The notes under the pieces were generated by a model, which searched no databases, was not told where the DNA came from, and saw nothing but the letters and a program-made list of their open reading frames with translations. A stretch of 64,000 bases of DNA, from assembly GCF_014925405.1 (NCBI RefSeq), contig NZ_AQHJ01000034.1, positions 124,001 through 188,000 of the forward strand, read 5' to 3'. Below are positions 33,668 through 43,525 of the stretch, one piece after another. Both the position numbers and the translations under genes were made by a program. Source of the DNA: Pseudoalteromonas ulvae UL12. Lineage in GTDB: Bacteria; Pseudomonadota; Gammaproteobacteria; Enterobacterales; Alteromonadaceae. Numbering within the stretch: the stretch's first letter is position 1; every line of letters starts with the position of its first letter.

Positions 33668-34573
33668 TTAGCCTTTACCGCGAGTTGCGGTCTTTTTTGA
33701 TGACGCATTTTTAACGATAAAATCGATCACCATTCCGGCAATATCTTTACCAGTGGCTGTTTCGATACCTTCAAGGCCTGGTGATGAGTTTACTTCCATC
33801 ACTAACGGTCCTCTGCTAGAGCGGAGTAAATCAACACCCGCAACATTCAGACCCATAGCCTTAGCAGCATCAACGGCTGTTTTACGCTCTTCAGGGGTGA
33901 TTTTTACTAACGATGCGCTGCCGCCACGGTGAAGGTTTGAACGGAATTCTCCTTCTTGTGCTTGGCGTTTCATCGCGGCGATCACTTTATCACCGATTAC
34001 AAAACAGCGAATGTCTGCACCACCGGCTTCTTTAATATATTCTTGCACCATGATGTTAGCTTTAAGACCCATAAAGGCTTCTAAGACACTTTCTGCAGCT
34101 TTTCGAGTATCAGCCAGTACCACGCCGATACCTTGAGTGCCTTCCAGTAATTTAATTACAACAGGTGCACCACCGACCATAGATAATAAATCTTTGATGT
34201 CATCGGCTTTGCTCGCAAAACCGGTCACAGGCATACCAATACCCTTACGAGAAAGTAGCTGCAAAGAACGTAATTTGTCACGAGAGCGAGAAATAGCTAC
34301 TGACTCATTAACAGGGTAAACGCCCATCATTTCAAACTGGCGTAATACGGCGCAGCCATAAAACGTGATTGATGATCCAATACGCGGGATTATCGCGCCA
34401 AATTCAGTCAAGTTTTCACCTTTAAAGTGAATTTCAGGCTTGTCGGAGTTAATGTTCATATAACAACGAAGTGCATCAATCACTTTCACCTCGTGGCCTT
34501 TTTGCTCTGCTGCTTCGATTAAGCGGCGTGTTGAATAAAGATTTTTATTACGAGATAAAATACCTATTTTCAT
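33668..34573 (-). CDS. rimK: Ribosomal protein S6 glutamate ligase
   Basis: An ATP-grasp ligase of 301 residues that adds glutamates to the C-terminus of ribosomal protein S6; relatives can also make poly-glutamate. ATP-grasp features: [20 protein letters not shown] at about 137-156 and the metal-binding [17 protein letters not shown] at about 260-276. Length matches E. coli RimK. The start codon overlaps the stop of the upstream retropepsin-like gene by 4 bases, so the two are translationally coupled. In some bacteria that protease-like partner modulates RimK activity. Confidence 0.95.
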   Translation of the reverse strand: MKIGILSRNKNLYSTRRLIEAAEQKGHEVKVIDALRCYMNINSDKPEIHFKGENLTEFGAIIPRIGSSITFYGCAVLRQFEMMGVYPVNESVAISRSRDKLRSLQLLSRKGIGMPVTGFASKADDIKDLLSMVGGAPVVIKLLEGTQGIGVVLADTRKAAESVLEAFMGLKANIMVQEYIKEAGGADIRCFVIGDKVIAAMKRQAQEGEFRSNLHRGGSASLVKITPEERKTAVDAAKAMGLNVAGVDLLRSSRGPLVMEVNSSPGLEGIETATGKDIAGMVIDFIVKNASSKKTATRGKG

Positions 34574-35013
34574 AGTGTTTGTTCCTTAAATTGAGTGAGA
34601 TAGGAAGCCTGAGGATCAACGGTAATTTTACCATTCATCGCTGTGCGACCTAATAGCATCCTAAACATCATGTTTTCTCTATTGGTTAAAGTAACTTCAA
34701 TAGGAAAAGATTGGCCGTTTATATGCAGATCAGTCGATATAACAAAGCGATTCTCAGTATGTCCACCGGAGTCTGTAACTTCACGAATATCGATGACTTT
34801 TGCTTCTGATACTATTTCAAAAGTCGTATCTTGTTGATTGGGATGTAACCAAAAGCGTACCCATTGCGCGCCATCCTTATCAAAAGGCTCAACTTTAAAT
34901 GCATGTAAGCAAGAGGTACGGGCACCAGTATCAACTTTGGCTTTAATTTTTGTAATGCCTAAATCTGGTAATGCGACCCATTCACGCCAACCTACCATAA
35001 ATTTATCATTCAT
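34570..35013 (-). CDS. RimB/RimK-associated retropepsin-like protease
   Basis: A 147-residue protein of the family often labelled ATP-dependent zinc protease (COG4067), more correctly retropepsin-like. The aspartic-protease-type motif [14 protein letters not shown] lies at about residues 25-38, and [16 protein letters not shown] near 120-135 is the second conserved segment. The family is commonly encoded next to RimK and may process glutamate tails or regulate the ligase. The 4-base overlap with rimK supports a functional pair. Catalysis is not proven for most members. Confidence 0.88.
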   Translation of the reverse strand: MNDKFMVGWREWVALPDLGITKIKAKVDTGARTSCLHAFKVEPFDKDGAQWVRFWLHPNQQDTTFEIVSEAKVIDIREVTDSGGHTENRFVISTDLHINGQSFPIEVTLTNRENMMFRMLLGRTAMNGKITVDPQASYLTQFKEQTL

Positions 35014-35129
35014 GCTGAACCCTCTTAAAAGTATGAAATATAAAAATTATTTGAAAAAACTAGGCGTTTTGACTTATTAGAGTATAACTTAGTGACAATT
35101 GTTTATGTATTTAATTAATAGGAATAATA

Positions 35130-36098
35130 ATGACATCGAGTTTAGTTCATGCGTTATTGTTAAATGGCGATGGTGGCGCTGTAGAGTTAACAGCGGAGCA
35201 AGTCGAGCGCTGGCAACCTTCAGATGGGAAGTTATGGCTGCATTTTGATTATGGACAACACGATAGCGTAAGCTGGATCCGAGATAAGTTACAGCTCCCC
35301 TCGTTGGCATGCGACTCTCTGCTTGCGGGTGAAACACGGCCACGCTCTGTTGCCATAGAGCAAGGGTGCCTTTTATTTTTACGAGGTGTGAATTTAAACC
35401 CAGAGCAAACCCCTGAAGATATGGTGTCTATCCGCATTTATGCAGACGAACATAGGCTAATCAGTACTCGAAAACGGCGCTTATTATCAGTTAACCATCT
35501 CAAAGAGACATTATTGGCGGGTAAAGGGCCGCTCTCTATCTCGCAAATAATTAGTCAGCTTTCGTTAGGGTTAATTAGTCGCATGGAGAATGTGATAGAT
35601 AATCTCGATGAAAAGCTCGATAGCTTTGAGCAAGAGCTGGTGACAGGGCAAAGTAATCACTCCCATCAAGAGCTATCGCAAATTCGCAGGCAAACAATCA
35701 CCTTAAAACGCTATATTAAACCGCAAAGGGATGCATTGAAGCAGTTTCTATCTGCCAAATACTCTTGGTTTGATGTAAATGAAGAACAGCAACTCACCGA
35801 AAGTATTAACCACTTAACGCGCTTTATTGAAGAGCTCGATATGGCAATCGAACGAGCACAAATTGTCTATGAAGAAATCGCAAATGTGATTTCTGAGCAA
35901 GTAAATAAGCGTATGTATATTATGTCAATTGTGGCGGCTATTTTTTTACCGTTGGGTTTTTTAACTGGGCTGTTAGGTATCAACATTGGTGGTGTACCGG
36001 GGGTTGATAACCCCTATGCGTTTACCATTTTTGTTTGTTTGCTGGTAATGCTCACTTTTGGTTTGGCTGGGTATTTTCGCTTTAAAAAGTGGATTTAG
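35130..36098 (+). CDS. zntB: Zinc transporter ZntB (CorA family)
   Basis: A 322-residue CorA-superfamily membrane protein that moves Zn2+ across the inner membrane. The long N-terminal cytoplasmic domain includes extended helices (MENVIDNLDEKLDSFEQEL and RFIEELDMAIERAQIVYEEI). Two C-terminal transmembrane helices are at about 263-283 and 298-316. The pore-loop signature GIN occurs in LLGINIGGVPG, the ZntB variant of the CorA GMN motif. The start is ATG 35130 after AATAGGAATAATA. It is monocistronic with a strong terminator. Confidence 0.93.
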   Translation: MTSSLVHALLLNGDGGAVELTAEQVERWQPSDGKLWLHFDYGQHDSVSWIRDKLQLPSLACDSLLAGETRPRSVAIEQGCLLFLRGVNLNPEQTPEDMVSIRIYADEHRLISTRKRRLLSVNHLKETLLAGKGPLSISQIISQLSLGLISRMENVIDNLDEKLDSFEQELVTGQSNHSHQELSQIRRQTITLKRYIKPQRDALKQFLSAKYSWFDVNEEQQLTESINHLTRFIEELDMAIERAQIVYEEIANVISEQVNKRMYIMSIVAAIFLPLGFLTGLLGINIGGVPGVDNPYAFTIFVCLLVMLTFGLAGYFRFKKWI

Positions 36099-36121
36099 TT
36101 TGCTGGACTTAATTTGCTAGA

Positions 36122-36157
36122 CATAAAAAACGCAAGCATGAGCTTGCGTTTTTTATG
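36122..36157. terminator. zntB terminator (bidirectional)
   Basis: CATAAAAAACGCAAGC (36122-36137) and GCTTGCGTTTTTTATG (36142-36157) form a perfect 16-bp stem with loop ATGA. T-tracts exist on both strands, serving zntB and the small minus-strand gene. Confidence 0.93.
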
Positions 36158-36175
36158 CTGTAAATCTGATTGTTT

Positions 36176-36343
36176 TTAGTTGCTTTTAAGCCATTTAACA
36201 AACAGTCGTGCTTCACTTGTAGAAGCAAATCGGGTGTTTTTTTGTCCCGATTTATCAGCAAAGATTACATTGCTTTTATTTACAGAAATTGATTGCACTG
36301 GATGTGCTATTTGGATCAACGATCCATTATATGTATATGACAT
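36176..36343 (-). CDS. Probable small protein of 55 residues
   Basis: An open frame of 55 codons plus stop that reads like a real protein: MSYTYNGSLIQIAHPVQSI at the start, then an IFADKSG turn and a C-terminal amphipathic helix (STSEARLFVKWLKSN). ATG is preceded by GTGAG at 6 nt. The gene ends 19 bp from the bidirectional zntB terminator, giving it a terminator of its own, which supports a transcribed unit. Composition is balanced and codon use looks like that of its neighbours. Function unknown; there is no signal peptide or membrane helix. Confidence 0.55.
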   Translation of the reverse strand: MSYTYNGSLIQIAHPVQSISVNKSNVIFADKSGQKNTRFASTSEARLFVKWLKSN

Positions 36344-36660
36344 AGAAAACTCACAATAAATATGATTTCAGCAATTTAGCTGAACAAAATTTTAAAATAA
36401 GCTTCAATACAGTTTTGACGATCTTTCCAAACACCTAAGTGTTCTCTAACATGGATTTAATTTAATAACGAGACATGCGTTATTATTTTTCGCCGTACAA
36501 TAATTCAGCTTTCGATTTTTTTAATGCTGGCTTACTGGATCAGGGTAAGGAAGGGCATTACAACTAGATTTTAACACTGAGAGGTAGTAGTGATAAACCA
36601 AGGTGTGGACTTTACCTTCTGACCCTAAGTAATGCAAGCTTTTTATGAGTATTTAATTTT
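36344..36660. other. Intergenic stretch without a supported gene
   Basis: About 317 bp between the small gene and the chemoreceptor. A 30-codon plus-strand frame near 36475 lacks a ribosome site. Short matches (GCATTAC/GTAATGC, and GGGTAAGGAAGG against CCTTCTGACCC) suggest weak secondary structure near 36540-36640. I see no promoter or RNA gene I can support. Confidence 0.4.
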
Positions 36661-38298
36661 TTAAAATAACTCAGGTTGCTGGTGGGATAAATTCCCGGTT
36701 AAATTATTGACCATTTTTTGTAGGTCTGAGGTGGCGTTTTCGACGGCATTGCTCACAGTGTCGCTCTGGGCTATTGCGGTGTAGCTATCAGAGAGTTCTT
36801 TTAATAGCTTAAGGTTGTGGTTGAGTTGGTCACTTATGGCCATTTGTTGGCTGGCAAGGTGAGCCACCCCTTGATTATCTTGTGTCATCATAGTCATTTC
36901 ATTAATGATATCGCCTAACGCTGTTTTTGCATGAGCGGTTTGCTCTGCATTTTTTTGGCTGATAATGACTTCTTGTTCCATTGCATTGACCGCTTTTTGT
37001 GAGCTTGACTGCAGGGATTGAATAATTGTGTTAATGCTGAGGGTTGATTCTTGTGTTTTTGTTGCAAGGCTACGAACTTCGTCAGCAACCACCGCAAACC
37101 CTCTTCCCGCTTCTCCGGCTCGAGCCGCTTCAATGGCAGCGTTAAGTGCAAGCAAGTTTGTTTGTTCTGCAATGGATGTAATGACCTCAAGAACACTGCT
37201 GATACCGATTGTTTGCGACTCTAATTCTTTAATTATTAGCGTGGTTTGCTCAATACCATGGACTAAATTGTCCATACCAGTGACAGTTTGATCAATTATT
37301 TGGTCACAGCTTTGCGACATAGACGTCACTTTTTGTGTTGAGGCCATCGAATTTTGGGTGCTTTTTTCTAGCTCATTAGCGATGCTCATGAGGCCTGTCA
37401 TTGCTTGTTCCATATCTTGAGTGCACATCATTTGCGCCTCGGCACCGTCAGATATTTTCACACTCATTTTTGCTAGTTCCGCAAAGGCCTCTTCTACCTC
37501 TTGCTTTACGATAGAAATATTAGAAACAGATTCGCCAATATGATTTTTAATGTCATTACCAGCATTCTTAAGCTGGCCAAGTTCGTCATCCTTGTCGTAG
37601 CTAATCACGATATCGTATTGGCCATTTGCAATCTGGTTCATATTTTCAATTAACCGACTCAATGGAGTGATGATTGAGCGTCTCAAAATTATAATAATAC
37701 AAACAATAAAAATGACCGATAATACGATGCTGATAGTGGGTAAAATGACCGAAATAAACGTTTGTTGAGCTTTGAGTTGGTTTTTTTCGGTGTTTACGTA
37801 TTGATGAATCCGTTCATTTGTTTGAAATAACAGTTCGCTGGCTTTGCGATCTTTCCCTCTAACGAGGGCATCAGCTGTATAGGGATTCTTATGAGCCGAA
37901 AAACCTTTGTAAGCGTTTTGGTAAGCGCTGAATACAGTGTTATGTTCAGTTGAAAATGAGGCGAGCAAATTAGATATATCGTCTTGTGTACTCTGGTTGA
38001 TTGCTTGCTGGAGGTTTTGGCGAATCACGGTGTTGAGTTGTTGGACTTCTAACCAGTATCGTTGTTCTTCTTTGGGGTTATTGCCCCTAATTAATAAGTT
38101 TTTCCAAGCTTGAACTTGATTTTTGAAAGTAAGATGTAAATTTGAAATAGCCTCGGCTTGAGACACTTGTTGGCTAATTAGATTACGGTATGCAAAGAGT
38201 TGATCTTCGAGTTTGAAAATACTGAAAAATGTAACAGCCAAAATAAAGCTGACACCAACAATGATAGGAACGGTGATTTTTTGGCGAAGATTAAACAT
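36661..38298 (-). CDS. Methyl-accepting chemotaxis protein
   Basis: A 545-residue chemoreceptor. TM1 is at about 10-28, a four-helix-bundle type periplasmic sensor at about 30-182 and TM2 at about 184-206. A HAMP segment follows ([21 protein letters not shown]), then the signalling domain with hairpin tip [35 protein letters not shown]. The sensor is short and lacks a recognisable ligand motif. It is transcribed alone on the minus strand and divergent from the DUF3087 gene. One of three chemoreceptor genes in the window. Confidence 0.93.
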   Translation of the reverse strand: MFNLRQKITVPIIVGVSFILAVTFFSIFKLEDQLFAYRNLISQQVSQAEAISNLHLTFKNQVQAWKNLLIRGNNPKEEQRYWLEVQQLNTVIRQNLQQAINQSTQDDISNLLASFSTEHNTVFSAYQNAYKGFSAHKNPYTADALVRGKDRKASELLFQTNERIHQYVNTEKNQLKAQQTFISVILPTISIVLSVIFIVCIIIILRRSIITPLSRLIENMNQIANGQYDIVISYDKDDELGQLKNAGNDIKNHIGESVSNISIVKQEVEEAFAELAKMSVKISDGAEAQMMCTQDMEQAMTGLMSIANELEKSTQNSMASTQKVTSMSQSCDQIIDQTVTGMDNLVHGIEQTTLIIKELESQTIGISSVLEVITSIAEQTNLLALNAAIEAARAGEAGRGFAVVADEVRSLATKTQESTLSINTIIQSLQSSSQKAVNAMEQEVIISQKNAEQTAHAKTALGDIINEMTMMTQDNQGVAHLASQQMAISDQLNHNLKLLKELSDSYTAIAQSDTVSNAVENATSDLQKMVNNLTGNLSHQQPELF

Positions 38299-38411
38299 GT
38301 AATGTCTCTCAACGTGGGAACTTTACTTAGTTTTGGTTACTGTGTGGTATTTGTCTAATTAAAGGTAAATTTTGAGGTAGAATACCTCATCTTTTTAAGT
38401 GTGAGAGTTAC

Positions 38412-38918
38412 ATGCAATTACAAGAAGTTGATAAGCCACGATATAGAAAACACCTTAATATTATTATTGTGGCGGCAATTATAGGGTTGTCAGTCTTGAG
38501 TTTATCTATATCGCAAACCTTGATAGCGCTGTTCCCTTCAGAGGATGGCACTCACTTCCATTGGAACTTATTCGGGGTTATATGCGGTTCGTTGTTGATC
38601 GGGGCGGGAATTGGTAAATACAAAGATCATTCGTTTATGATTGAGGTGGTGTATGTATGGCACTTGAAACAAGCTCTGAATCAAATAACTCGAAAGTTAC
38701 AAAAAGTGAAAGATGCGGTTGCGCAGGGCGATGTTTCTGCAATGCATGCATTGCACTTTTACTATTCTGGAAACCGTCAGTTATGGCAGCTTGATGATAA
38801 TATGATCACGATGGATGAACTTGCTATTTGGCAGGCTGAACTGGATGTTCAAGCCCAAAAATACAATGTTACTCTTGATTTAGCTCTGTATGATCCACTT
38901 ATTTTGAAGTCTTTATAA
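38412..38918 (+). CDS. DUF3087 family membrane protein
   Basis: A 168-residue protein I recognise as DUF3087. Two transmembrane helices are visible at about 16-36 (IIIVAAIIGLSVLSLSISQTL) and 52-68 (LFGVICGSLLIGAGIGKY), followed by a cytoplasmic helical domain rich in conserved aromatic residues (YVWHLKQALNQITRKL, ALHFYYSGNRQLWQLD). Function unknown. The start follows GTGAGAGTTAC. It stands alone between a divergent chemoreceptor and the solute-binding-like gene. Confidence 0.8.
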   Translation: MQLQEVDKPRYRKHLNIIIVAAIIGLSVLSLSISQTLIALFPSEDGTHFHWNLFGVICGSLLIGAGIGKYKDHSFMIEVVYVWHLKQALNQITRKLQKVKDAVAQGDVSAMHALHFYYSGNRQLWQLDDNMITMDELAIWQAELDVQAQKYNVTLDLALYDPLILKSL

Positions 38919-38999
38919 TTAAAATTGAAGGTAGACGTCACGTGTGGTGCTAGCTAAATTGGTCAAAGATCCGCTGACGTGATAATGACTGCCTAATGT

Positions 39000-39025
39000 A
39001 AGTGCTTTATATCGATAAAGCACTT
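39000..39025. repeat. 26-bp palindrome between the DUF3087 and solute-binding-like genes
   Basis: AAGTGCTTTAT-ATCG-ATAAAGCACTT is a perfect inverted repeat with an 11-bp stem. No T-run follows on either strand, so a simple terminator is not clear. It could be an operator for the downstream gene, 120 bp away, or a weak factor-dependent termination point. Confidence 0.45.
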
Positions 39026-39144
39026 GTCAGGATAAAAACTCATCATTTTGTCTGTATTGTTGATTTTTTGTATAAAAAATTATCACTTTTCACGCTGTTA
39101 TGTTATCAATTTAGTTAGCTTATTTATTCATCTGGATTGAATTG

Positions 39145-40005
39145 ATGTCTTGGCATCGTGACTATTTTCAATGTGTTTATTTGTGCCTTTTTCTATTTGC
39201 TTGCTCTGCTAATGGGCAAGAACGGATTATTTGGCAGTTAAATCATGCTCCGCCTTCGACTATTGTTCATGGTCAATATAAACAACAAGGGTTTATTGAT
39301 CTTATTCTAGAGCAGATCATTCGCAAGATGCCTGAATATCAACACTCGATAGAAGTCAGTAGCCTTGCTGGTTCCACTTTCGAGATTCGTTCACAAAAAA
39401 CAGTTTGCTTGCCAGCTTTATTTTCTTCACCAGAACGTGAAAAATTCATGCTGTTTTCACAAGCCAGTATTGTACACCCAAGTAATCGGCTCGTTTTTTT
39501 GAACAAAAATAGTAAAGGAATTGCAGGTCAACAGTTAGATTTAGCTCACTTGCTTGCTCGCAAGGATTTGTATTTAGGCTTAGATAAATCGCGCTCATAT
39601 GGAGCTGTTGCAGATGCCGCCCTTGCAGATGTTGAGCCTATTAGTCATGTGTATCGCCGAGCTTCCGAATCACCTAATGGTTTAATAGAAATGGTTGCCT
39701 TGGGGCGTTTAGACTATACAATTGCTTATCCATTTCAGGTGCAATATTACTTACAAAGCAATCAGTTAGTTGGAAAGAGCCCACTGACAATGGCTCAGAT
39801 TTATGGCCAAGCAGCTTATTCGATGGGGCAAGTTGCATGCCCGAAAAATGAATGGGGTAAGCAAGTGATTACCCGAGTCAATCAAGTATTAAATCAGTTA
39901 AAACCAACACAAGAATACAAAGCCGCCATGACCCGTTGGTGGAAAGAAAGTGCCCAAGACCCCAATTTTGTCACCTTTTATCAACAACAATTCTTAAATC
40001 ATTAA
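39145..40005 (+). CDS. Periplasmic solute-binding-like protein (TIGR02285-type)
   Basis: A 286-residue exported protein with a signal peptide (about 1-25, ending CSANG-Q) and a type II periplasmic-binding fold resembling family 3 solute-binding proteins. It begins RIIWQLNHAPPSTIVHGQYKQQGFIDLILEQI and includes CLPALFSSPEREKFMLFSQ. No ABC permease or ATPase gene is nearby, so it is unlikely to be a transporter component here. It may feed a sensor or act alone. ATG 39145 is used; TTG 39142 adds one residue. The assignment to TIGR02285 is from memory. Confidence 0.7.
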   Translation: MSWHRDYFQCVYLCLFLFACSANGQERIIWQLNHAPPSTIVHGQYKQQGFIDLILEQIIRKMPEYQHSIEVSSLAGSTFEIRSQKTVCLPALFSSPEREKFMLFSQASIVHPSNRLVFLNKNSKGIAGQQLDLAHLLARKDLYLGLDKSRSYGAVADAALADVEPISHVYRRASESPNGLIEMVALGRLDYTIAYPFQVQYYLQSNQLVGKSPLTMAQIYGQAAYSMGQVACPKNEWGKQVITRVNQVLNQLKPTQEYKAAMTRWWKESAQDPNFVTFYQQQFLNH

Positions 40006-40096
40006 GTGAATCACTTAAATGCATGCATCGCATATTGCAGGGTGAGTTTATCTGTATAATAGGCTTTATTAATACCTATAAAATAAAGGATAGGCT

Positions 40097-40768
40097 GTGC
40101 AGTTTGATAACAAAACCCTCGTTATTTTTGATTTGGATGGTACCTTACTTGACAGTGCTCCCGACTTGGCTTTAGCAATTAACTTGATGTTAACTGATTT
40201 GGGCTTCGAAGCTGCTCCAGAGCCTGTTATACGCAGTTGGGTTGGCAATGGTGCCCAGACCTTAGTTTCGCGAGCCTTGCAGTATTGTGGTTGTGACAGT
40301 TCACAAGATTCGAGTCATTTTAACGATGCTTTGGTTATTTTCTTGGCCCATTATCAAGCTCATCTTACTACGCACAGTGTTTTGTACAACGGGGTGTTTG
40401 ATACTTTAATGCAGCTGAAACAAAGCGGATTGCAGTTAGCGTTAGTGACGAATAAACCGATGCGATTTATCGACCCTATTTTAAGCGATTTTAAGCTAAG
40501 AGATGTCTTTTCAATCACTCTTGGTGGAGACAGCTTAGCCGTCAAAAAGCCACATCCTGAGCCTCTTTTACATACGTGTGAGCAGTTAGGTACTTCTGTT
40601 GAACAAGCTGTGATGGTCGGTGATTCTAAAAATGATATCTTGGCTGCTAAAGCGGCGAATATGCAAAGTGTCGGTTTAACATACGGATATAATTACAATG
40701 AGGCGATCTCATTGCAAAGCCCTGATGTGGTATTAGATGAATTTAGCCACTTATTACAATGTTTTTAA
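40097..40768 (+). CDS. gph: Phosphoglycolate phosphatase (HAD superfamily)
   Basis: A 223-residue HAD hydrolase that removes 2-phosphoglycolate, a by-product of repair of oxidised DNA ends. Motif I is FDLDGTLLDSAPDLA at about residues 9-23, motif II is LALVTNKP and motifs III/IV are KKPHPEPL and MVGDSKNDILAAKAA. The helical cap (WVGNGAQTLVSRAL) is the Gph type. The start is GTG 40097. In many relatives it sits elsewhere; here it is monocistronic and convergent with a flavin oxidoreductase gene. An 11-bp hairpin spans its stop codon. Confidence 0.9.
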   Translation: MQFDNKTLVIFDLDGTLLDSAPDLALAINLMLTDLGFEAAPEPVIRSWVGNGAQTLVSRALQYCGCDSSQDSSHFNDALVIFLAHYQAHLTTHSVLYNGVFDTLMQLKQSGLQLALVTNKPMRFIDPILSDFKLRDVFSITLGGDSLAVKKPHPEPLLHTCEQLGTSVEQAVMVGDSKNDILAAKAANMQSVGLTYGYNYNEAISLQSPDVVLDEFSHLLQCF

Positions 40769-40777
40769 TAAGTGGCT
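40745..40777. terminator. Hairpin across the gph stop codon
   Basis: AGCCACTTATT (40745-40755) and AATAAGTGGCT (40767-40777) pair perfectly around an 11-nt loop that holds the last gph codons. There is no trailing T-run on the plus strand. It may cap or protect the transcript ends of the convergent pair. Confidence 0.4.
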
Positions 40778-40795
40778 GAACTGTGGAAACAGTCG

Positions 40796-42235
40796 TTAAT
40801 TCGTTAAGGCAAGCTCAATCGGATAATTGCGTTCTTGTGCTAAACGTTGCGCAAGTTCGCAAACAGCTTGATTATTGACCGCTTTAGTGTGAGTAAATAG
40901 ATGACCGAGTTGAAGAGCTTGTTTATCAACGAAGCCTTTTGCGACTAAATCTTTGACTATTTCGTCACTGGCACGTAATGCTGAAGACGCTTTTACGATT
41001 TCTGCGCGTACGTAATTATGCTTTTCAAACGAGACATTGGCGGCTCTAAGCGTGGGATCATCCCCAGGAATTTGTTGTGCCCCGTATAACGGTTTCCCTG
41101 CTGGTAAGGCACTGGCAAACTGAGGCAAAAATTGTGCGAGATGTGAAATCGATTTTTTACTTCGTTGCGTCACTTCAAAATCATGCCATTTATGACGCGC
41201 CTGATTTAATAGGTGCTCAGGCAATTTTGGTTGTGCACTGTGGCGGGTGTTTTTAACCAAGCCATGTTCAAATAATGTGATGTCCTTGGTCATACCATGA
41301 AGTTGAAAATACCCACCAGGATACGGGGTTAGTTGCGCCATGCCATTGGGGGTGCCGCGTTGCCCTAAAAAAATCACTTCAGGCCAATGGCCAACAGCTT
41401 CGGGCCAATGAGCGACATAAGCGGCTTTAAATTCGACCATACGCTCTCGAGTGAGTGCAGCCATATCGTCAATTTCACCAGTTTGGAAGCCAGCGGCATT
41501 GATTAGATAATCAAACTGGTGATGGCCTTGATTGGTTTTCACTTGCCATTGTTGATCCTGAAATTGAACGTGTTGCACTTGGCAATGAGTTTGGATGTTG
41601 CAATGGGGCATTTTCTCAAAAGATAAACTTGCAATTGCGGCGAGGCGAAACGCACTTAACCCGTATTCTTGTACTAAAATAATCGGCCATTTTAATTGTT
41701 CAAAATTAATGTGTTTAGCAACTGGGATCAGCCAATCATCCAATGAGTTAATTGAAATTGGAGTATGTTTTTTAGCCAACGTTTGCGCTTCTTCGCGTGT
41801 AAATAAACGATAATAATCGCTCGGTTTACCGAGCACTTGATTGCTAGGATCTTGCTTTACTAGTTGCTGATAAAATGCTTGTAGTTTGCTTAATCTTGGC
41901 AAGTAATCAAGGGGATCTCCTGAGTCATGTTTAGGCACTGCAATGACTGTTGGACGAATGTTAGCGCTGAGTGGGTAAACTTTTAGCGTATCGATGGATT
42001 GCTGAAGCAAGGTTAAGCATTGTTGTTCAGAAATTTCACGATATAAATTACCACCCGCATGCAAGTGACAAAATGGCGGGCCATTTACTAAACTGGGCCC
42101 TTGCTCTAACACAGTTACATCAACCCCAATTTCACCTAAACGCAAAGCGATGGTTGAACCTGCGACGCCACCACCAATTATTCCCACTTTTAAAGGCTGA
42201 AGATGAGTATTTTCGATGGCAGAAGATGTGTACAT
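40796..42235 (-). CDS. FAD-dependent oxidoreductase (DAO-like)
   Basis: A 479-residue flavoprotein. The dinucleotide-binding motif VGIIGGGVAGSTIALRLGEIG is at about residues 17-37, followed by the acidic ribose-binding residue in VTVLEQG. A second conserved part, FDYLINAAGFQTGEIDD, is the ATG/AAG-type FAD motif. No N-terminal signal peptide is seen. The protein resembles glycine/D-amino-acid oxidase-fold enzymes, but the substrate cannot be inferred. The fold ends with a helical extension (AVNNQAVCELAQRLAQERN). It is transcribed alone. Confidence 0.82.
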   Translation of the reverse strand: MYTSSAIENTHLQPLKVGIIGGGVAGSTIALRLGEIGVDVTVLEQGPSLVNGPPFCHLHAGGNLYREISEQQCLTLLQQSIDTLKVYPLSANIRPTVIAVPKHDSGDPLDYLPRLSKLQAFYQQLVKQDPSNQVLGKPSDYYRLFTREEAQTLAKKHTPISINSLDDWLIPVAKHINFEQLKWPIILVQEYGLSAFRLAAIASLSFEKMPHCNIQTHCQVQHVQFQDQQWQVKTNQGHHQFDYLINAAGFQTGEIDDMAALTRERMVEFKAAYVAHWPEAVGHWPEVIFLGQRGTPNGMAQLTPYPGGYFQLHGMTKDITLFEHGLVKNTRHSAQPKLPEHLLNQARHKWHDFEVTQRSKKSISHLAQFLPQFASALPAGKPLYGAQQIPGDDPTLRAANVSFEKHNYVRAEIVKASSALRASDEIVKDLVAKGFVDKQALQLGHLFTHTKAVNNQAVCELAQRLAQERNYPIELALTN

Positions 42236-42332
42236 AATAATGTCTTATGGTCCAAAAAAGGGGAGGAAACCCGCGCATTCTAGTGCAAATTTCGGGTCAT
42301 TTCATCCATAAAATCAGTGTGGGTATGCGAGC

Positions 42333-43517
42333 TTAAAGCGCTTTGATTGCTGCAGAGATGCCATCTAACGTAAGTGGGTACATTTTATGATTCATTAATT
42401 GTTGGATCATGCCTATGGAATGGTAATAAGGCCAATGTTCTTGCGGTTGTGGGTTAAGCCATACTACGTTGTCAAAATGATCTGTGATGCGTTTTAACCA
42501 CACGCTTCCAGCTTCTTGGTTCCAATGTTCGACGCTTCCTCCGGGATAACTGATTTCATACGGTCCCATCGTCGCATCGCCAACAAAGATAACTTTGTAA
42601 TCTTTACCAAAGCGATTGATTAAATCGATGGTATTCTGTGTTTCTTGACGGCGGCGAACATTATCTCGCCACACATTTTCATACAAACAGTTATGAAAAT
42701 AATAAAACTCTAAATGTTTGAACTCTGTTTGAGCGGCACTGAATAACTCTTCGCAGGTATGAATATAATCATCCATTGAGCCACCAATGTCGAAAAACAT
42801 CAGTACTTTAACTGCATTATGCCGTTCCGGTTGCATTTTCACATCCAGCACTCCGCCTTGTTTGGCTGTCGCACTGATGGTGTTATTTAAATCGAGCTGT
42901 TGTGATGCACCAGAGCGGGCGAATTTTCTCAACTTCTTTAGTGCTAATTTGATCGTGCGTGAGCTAATGACGGCTTGGCTGTCAAAGTTTTTAAATTCTC
43001 GTTTATCCCACACTTTGACAGCTTGTCGGTGCTGGTTGCCTGCTTGACCAATGCGGATCCCTTCAGGGTTATAACCATAAGCACCAAAAGGTGAGGTACC
43101 GCCGGTTCCAATCCACTTGTTCCCGCCAGCATGCCTTTTTTGTTGCTCTTTAAGGCGTTGCTTTAGTGTATCCATTAATTGTTCAAGGCCGCCAAGTGCT
43201 TTTATTTGCTCTTTTTGCTCTTGAGAGAGATGTTTTTCAAACTCTTTTTTTAGCCAGTCAGCTGGCAATGCGTGTTGTTGTTCGAGTAAGTCAATGACGT
43301 CAAGTTCAGTGACTCCTTCAAAGTAATCAGCAAATGCCTGGTCAAAACGATCAAATTGAGTTTCATCTTTAATCAAAATAGTGCGAGAGAGGTGATAAAA
43401 ATCATCAATATTGGCAAATACAACGCCCTTTTCTAAAGCATGAATTAAATCGAGTAGTTCGCGCATGCTTACGGTGAGTTGATAATCTTTTAATTTGAGA
43501 AAAAATGAAATTAACAT
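42333..43517 (-). CDS. VWA domain protein of the CoxE type, partner of MoxR
   Basis: A 394-residue cytoplasmic protein with a C-terminal von Willebrand A domain. The MIDAS region reads MFFDIGGSMDD, the DxGxS form usual for CoxE-like proteins in place of DxSxS. The N-terminal half is helical (LLDLIHALEKGVVFANIDDFYHLSRTIL). ATG 43517 is used; the preceding TTG is not needed. It begins 8 bp after the moxR-like stop, forming the classic MoxR AAA+/VWA pair that matures or inserts metals into client enzymes. No client gene is adjacent. Confidence 0.9.
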   Translation of the reverse strand: MLISFFLKLKDYQLTVSMRELLDLIHALEKGVVFANIDDFYHLSRTILIKDETQFDRFDQAFADYFEGVTELDVIDLLEQQHALPADWLKKEFEKHLSQEQKEQIKALGGLEQLMDTLKQRLKEQQKRHAGGNKWIGTGGTSPFGAYGYNPEGIRIGQAGNQHRQAVKVWDKREFKNFDSQAVISSRTIKLALKKLRKFARSGASQQLDLNNTISATAKQGGVLDVKMQPERHNAVKVLMFFDIGGSMDDYIHTCEELFSAAQTEFKHLEFYYFHNCLYENVWRDNVRRRQETQNTIDLINRFGKDYKVIFVGDATMGPYEISYPGGSVEHWNQEAGSVWLKRITDHFDNVVWLNPQPQEHWPYYHSIGMIQQLMNHKMYPLTLDGISAAIKAL

Positions 43518-43525
43518 CAATGGCC

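Noticed and set aside
36475..36567. 30-codon plus-strand frame (MRYYFSPYNNSAFDF onward)
   Set aside because: Too short, no ribosome site and no terminator; chance frames of this size are common in AT-rich spacers.
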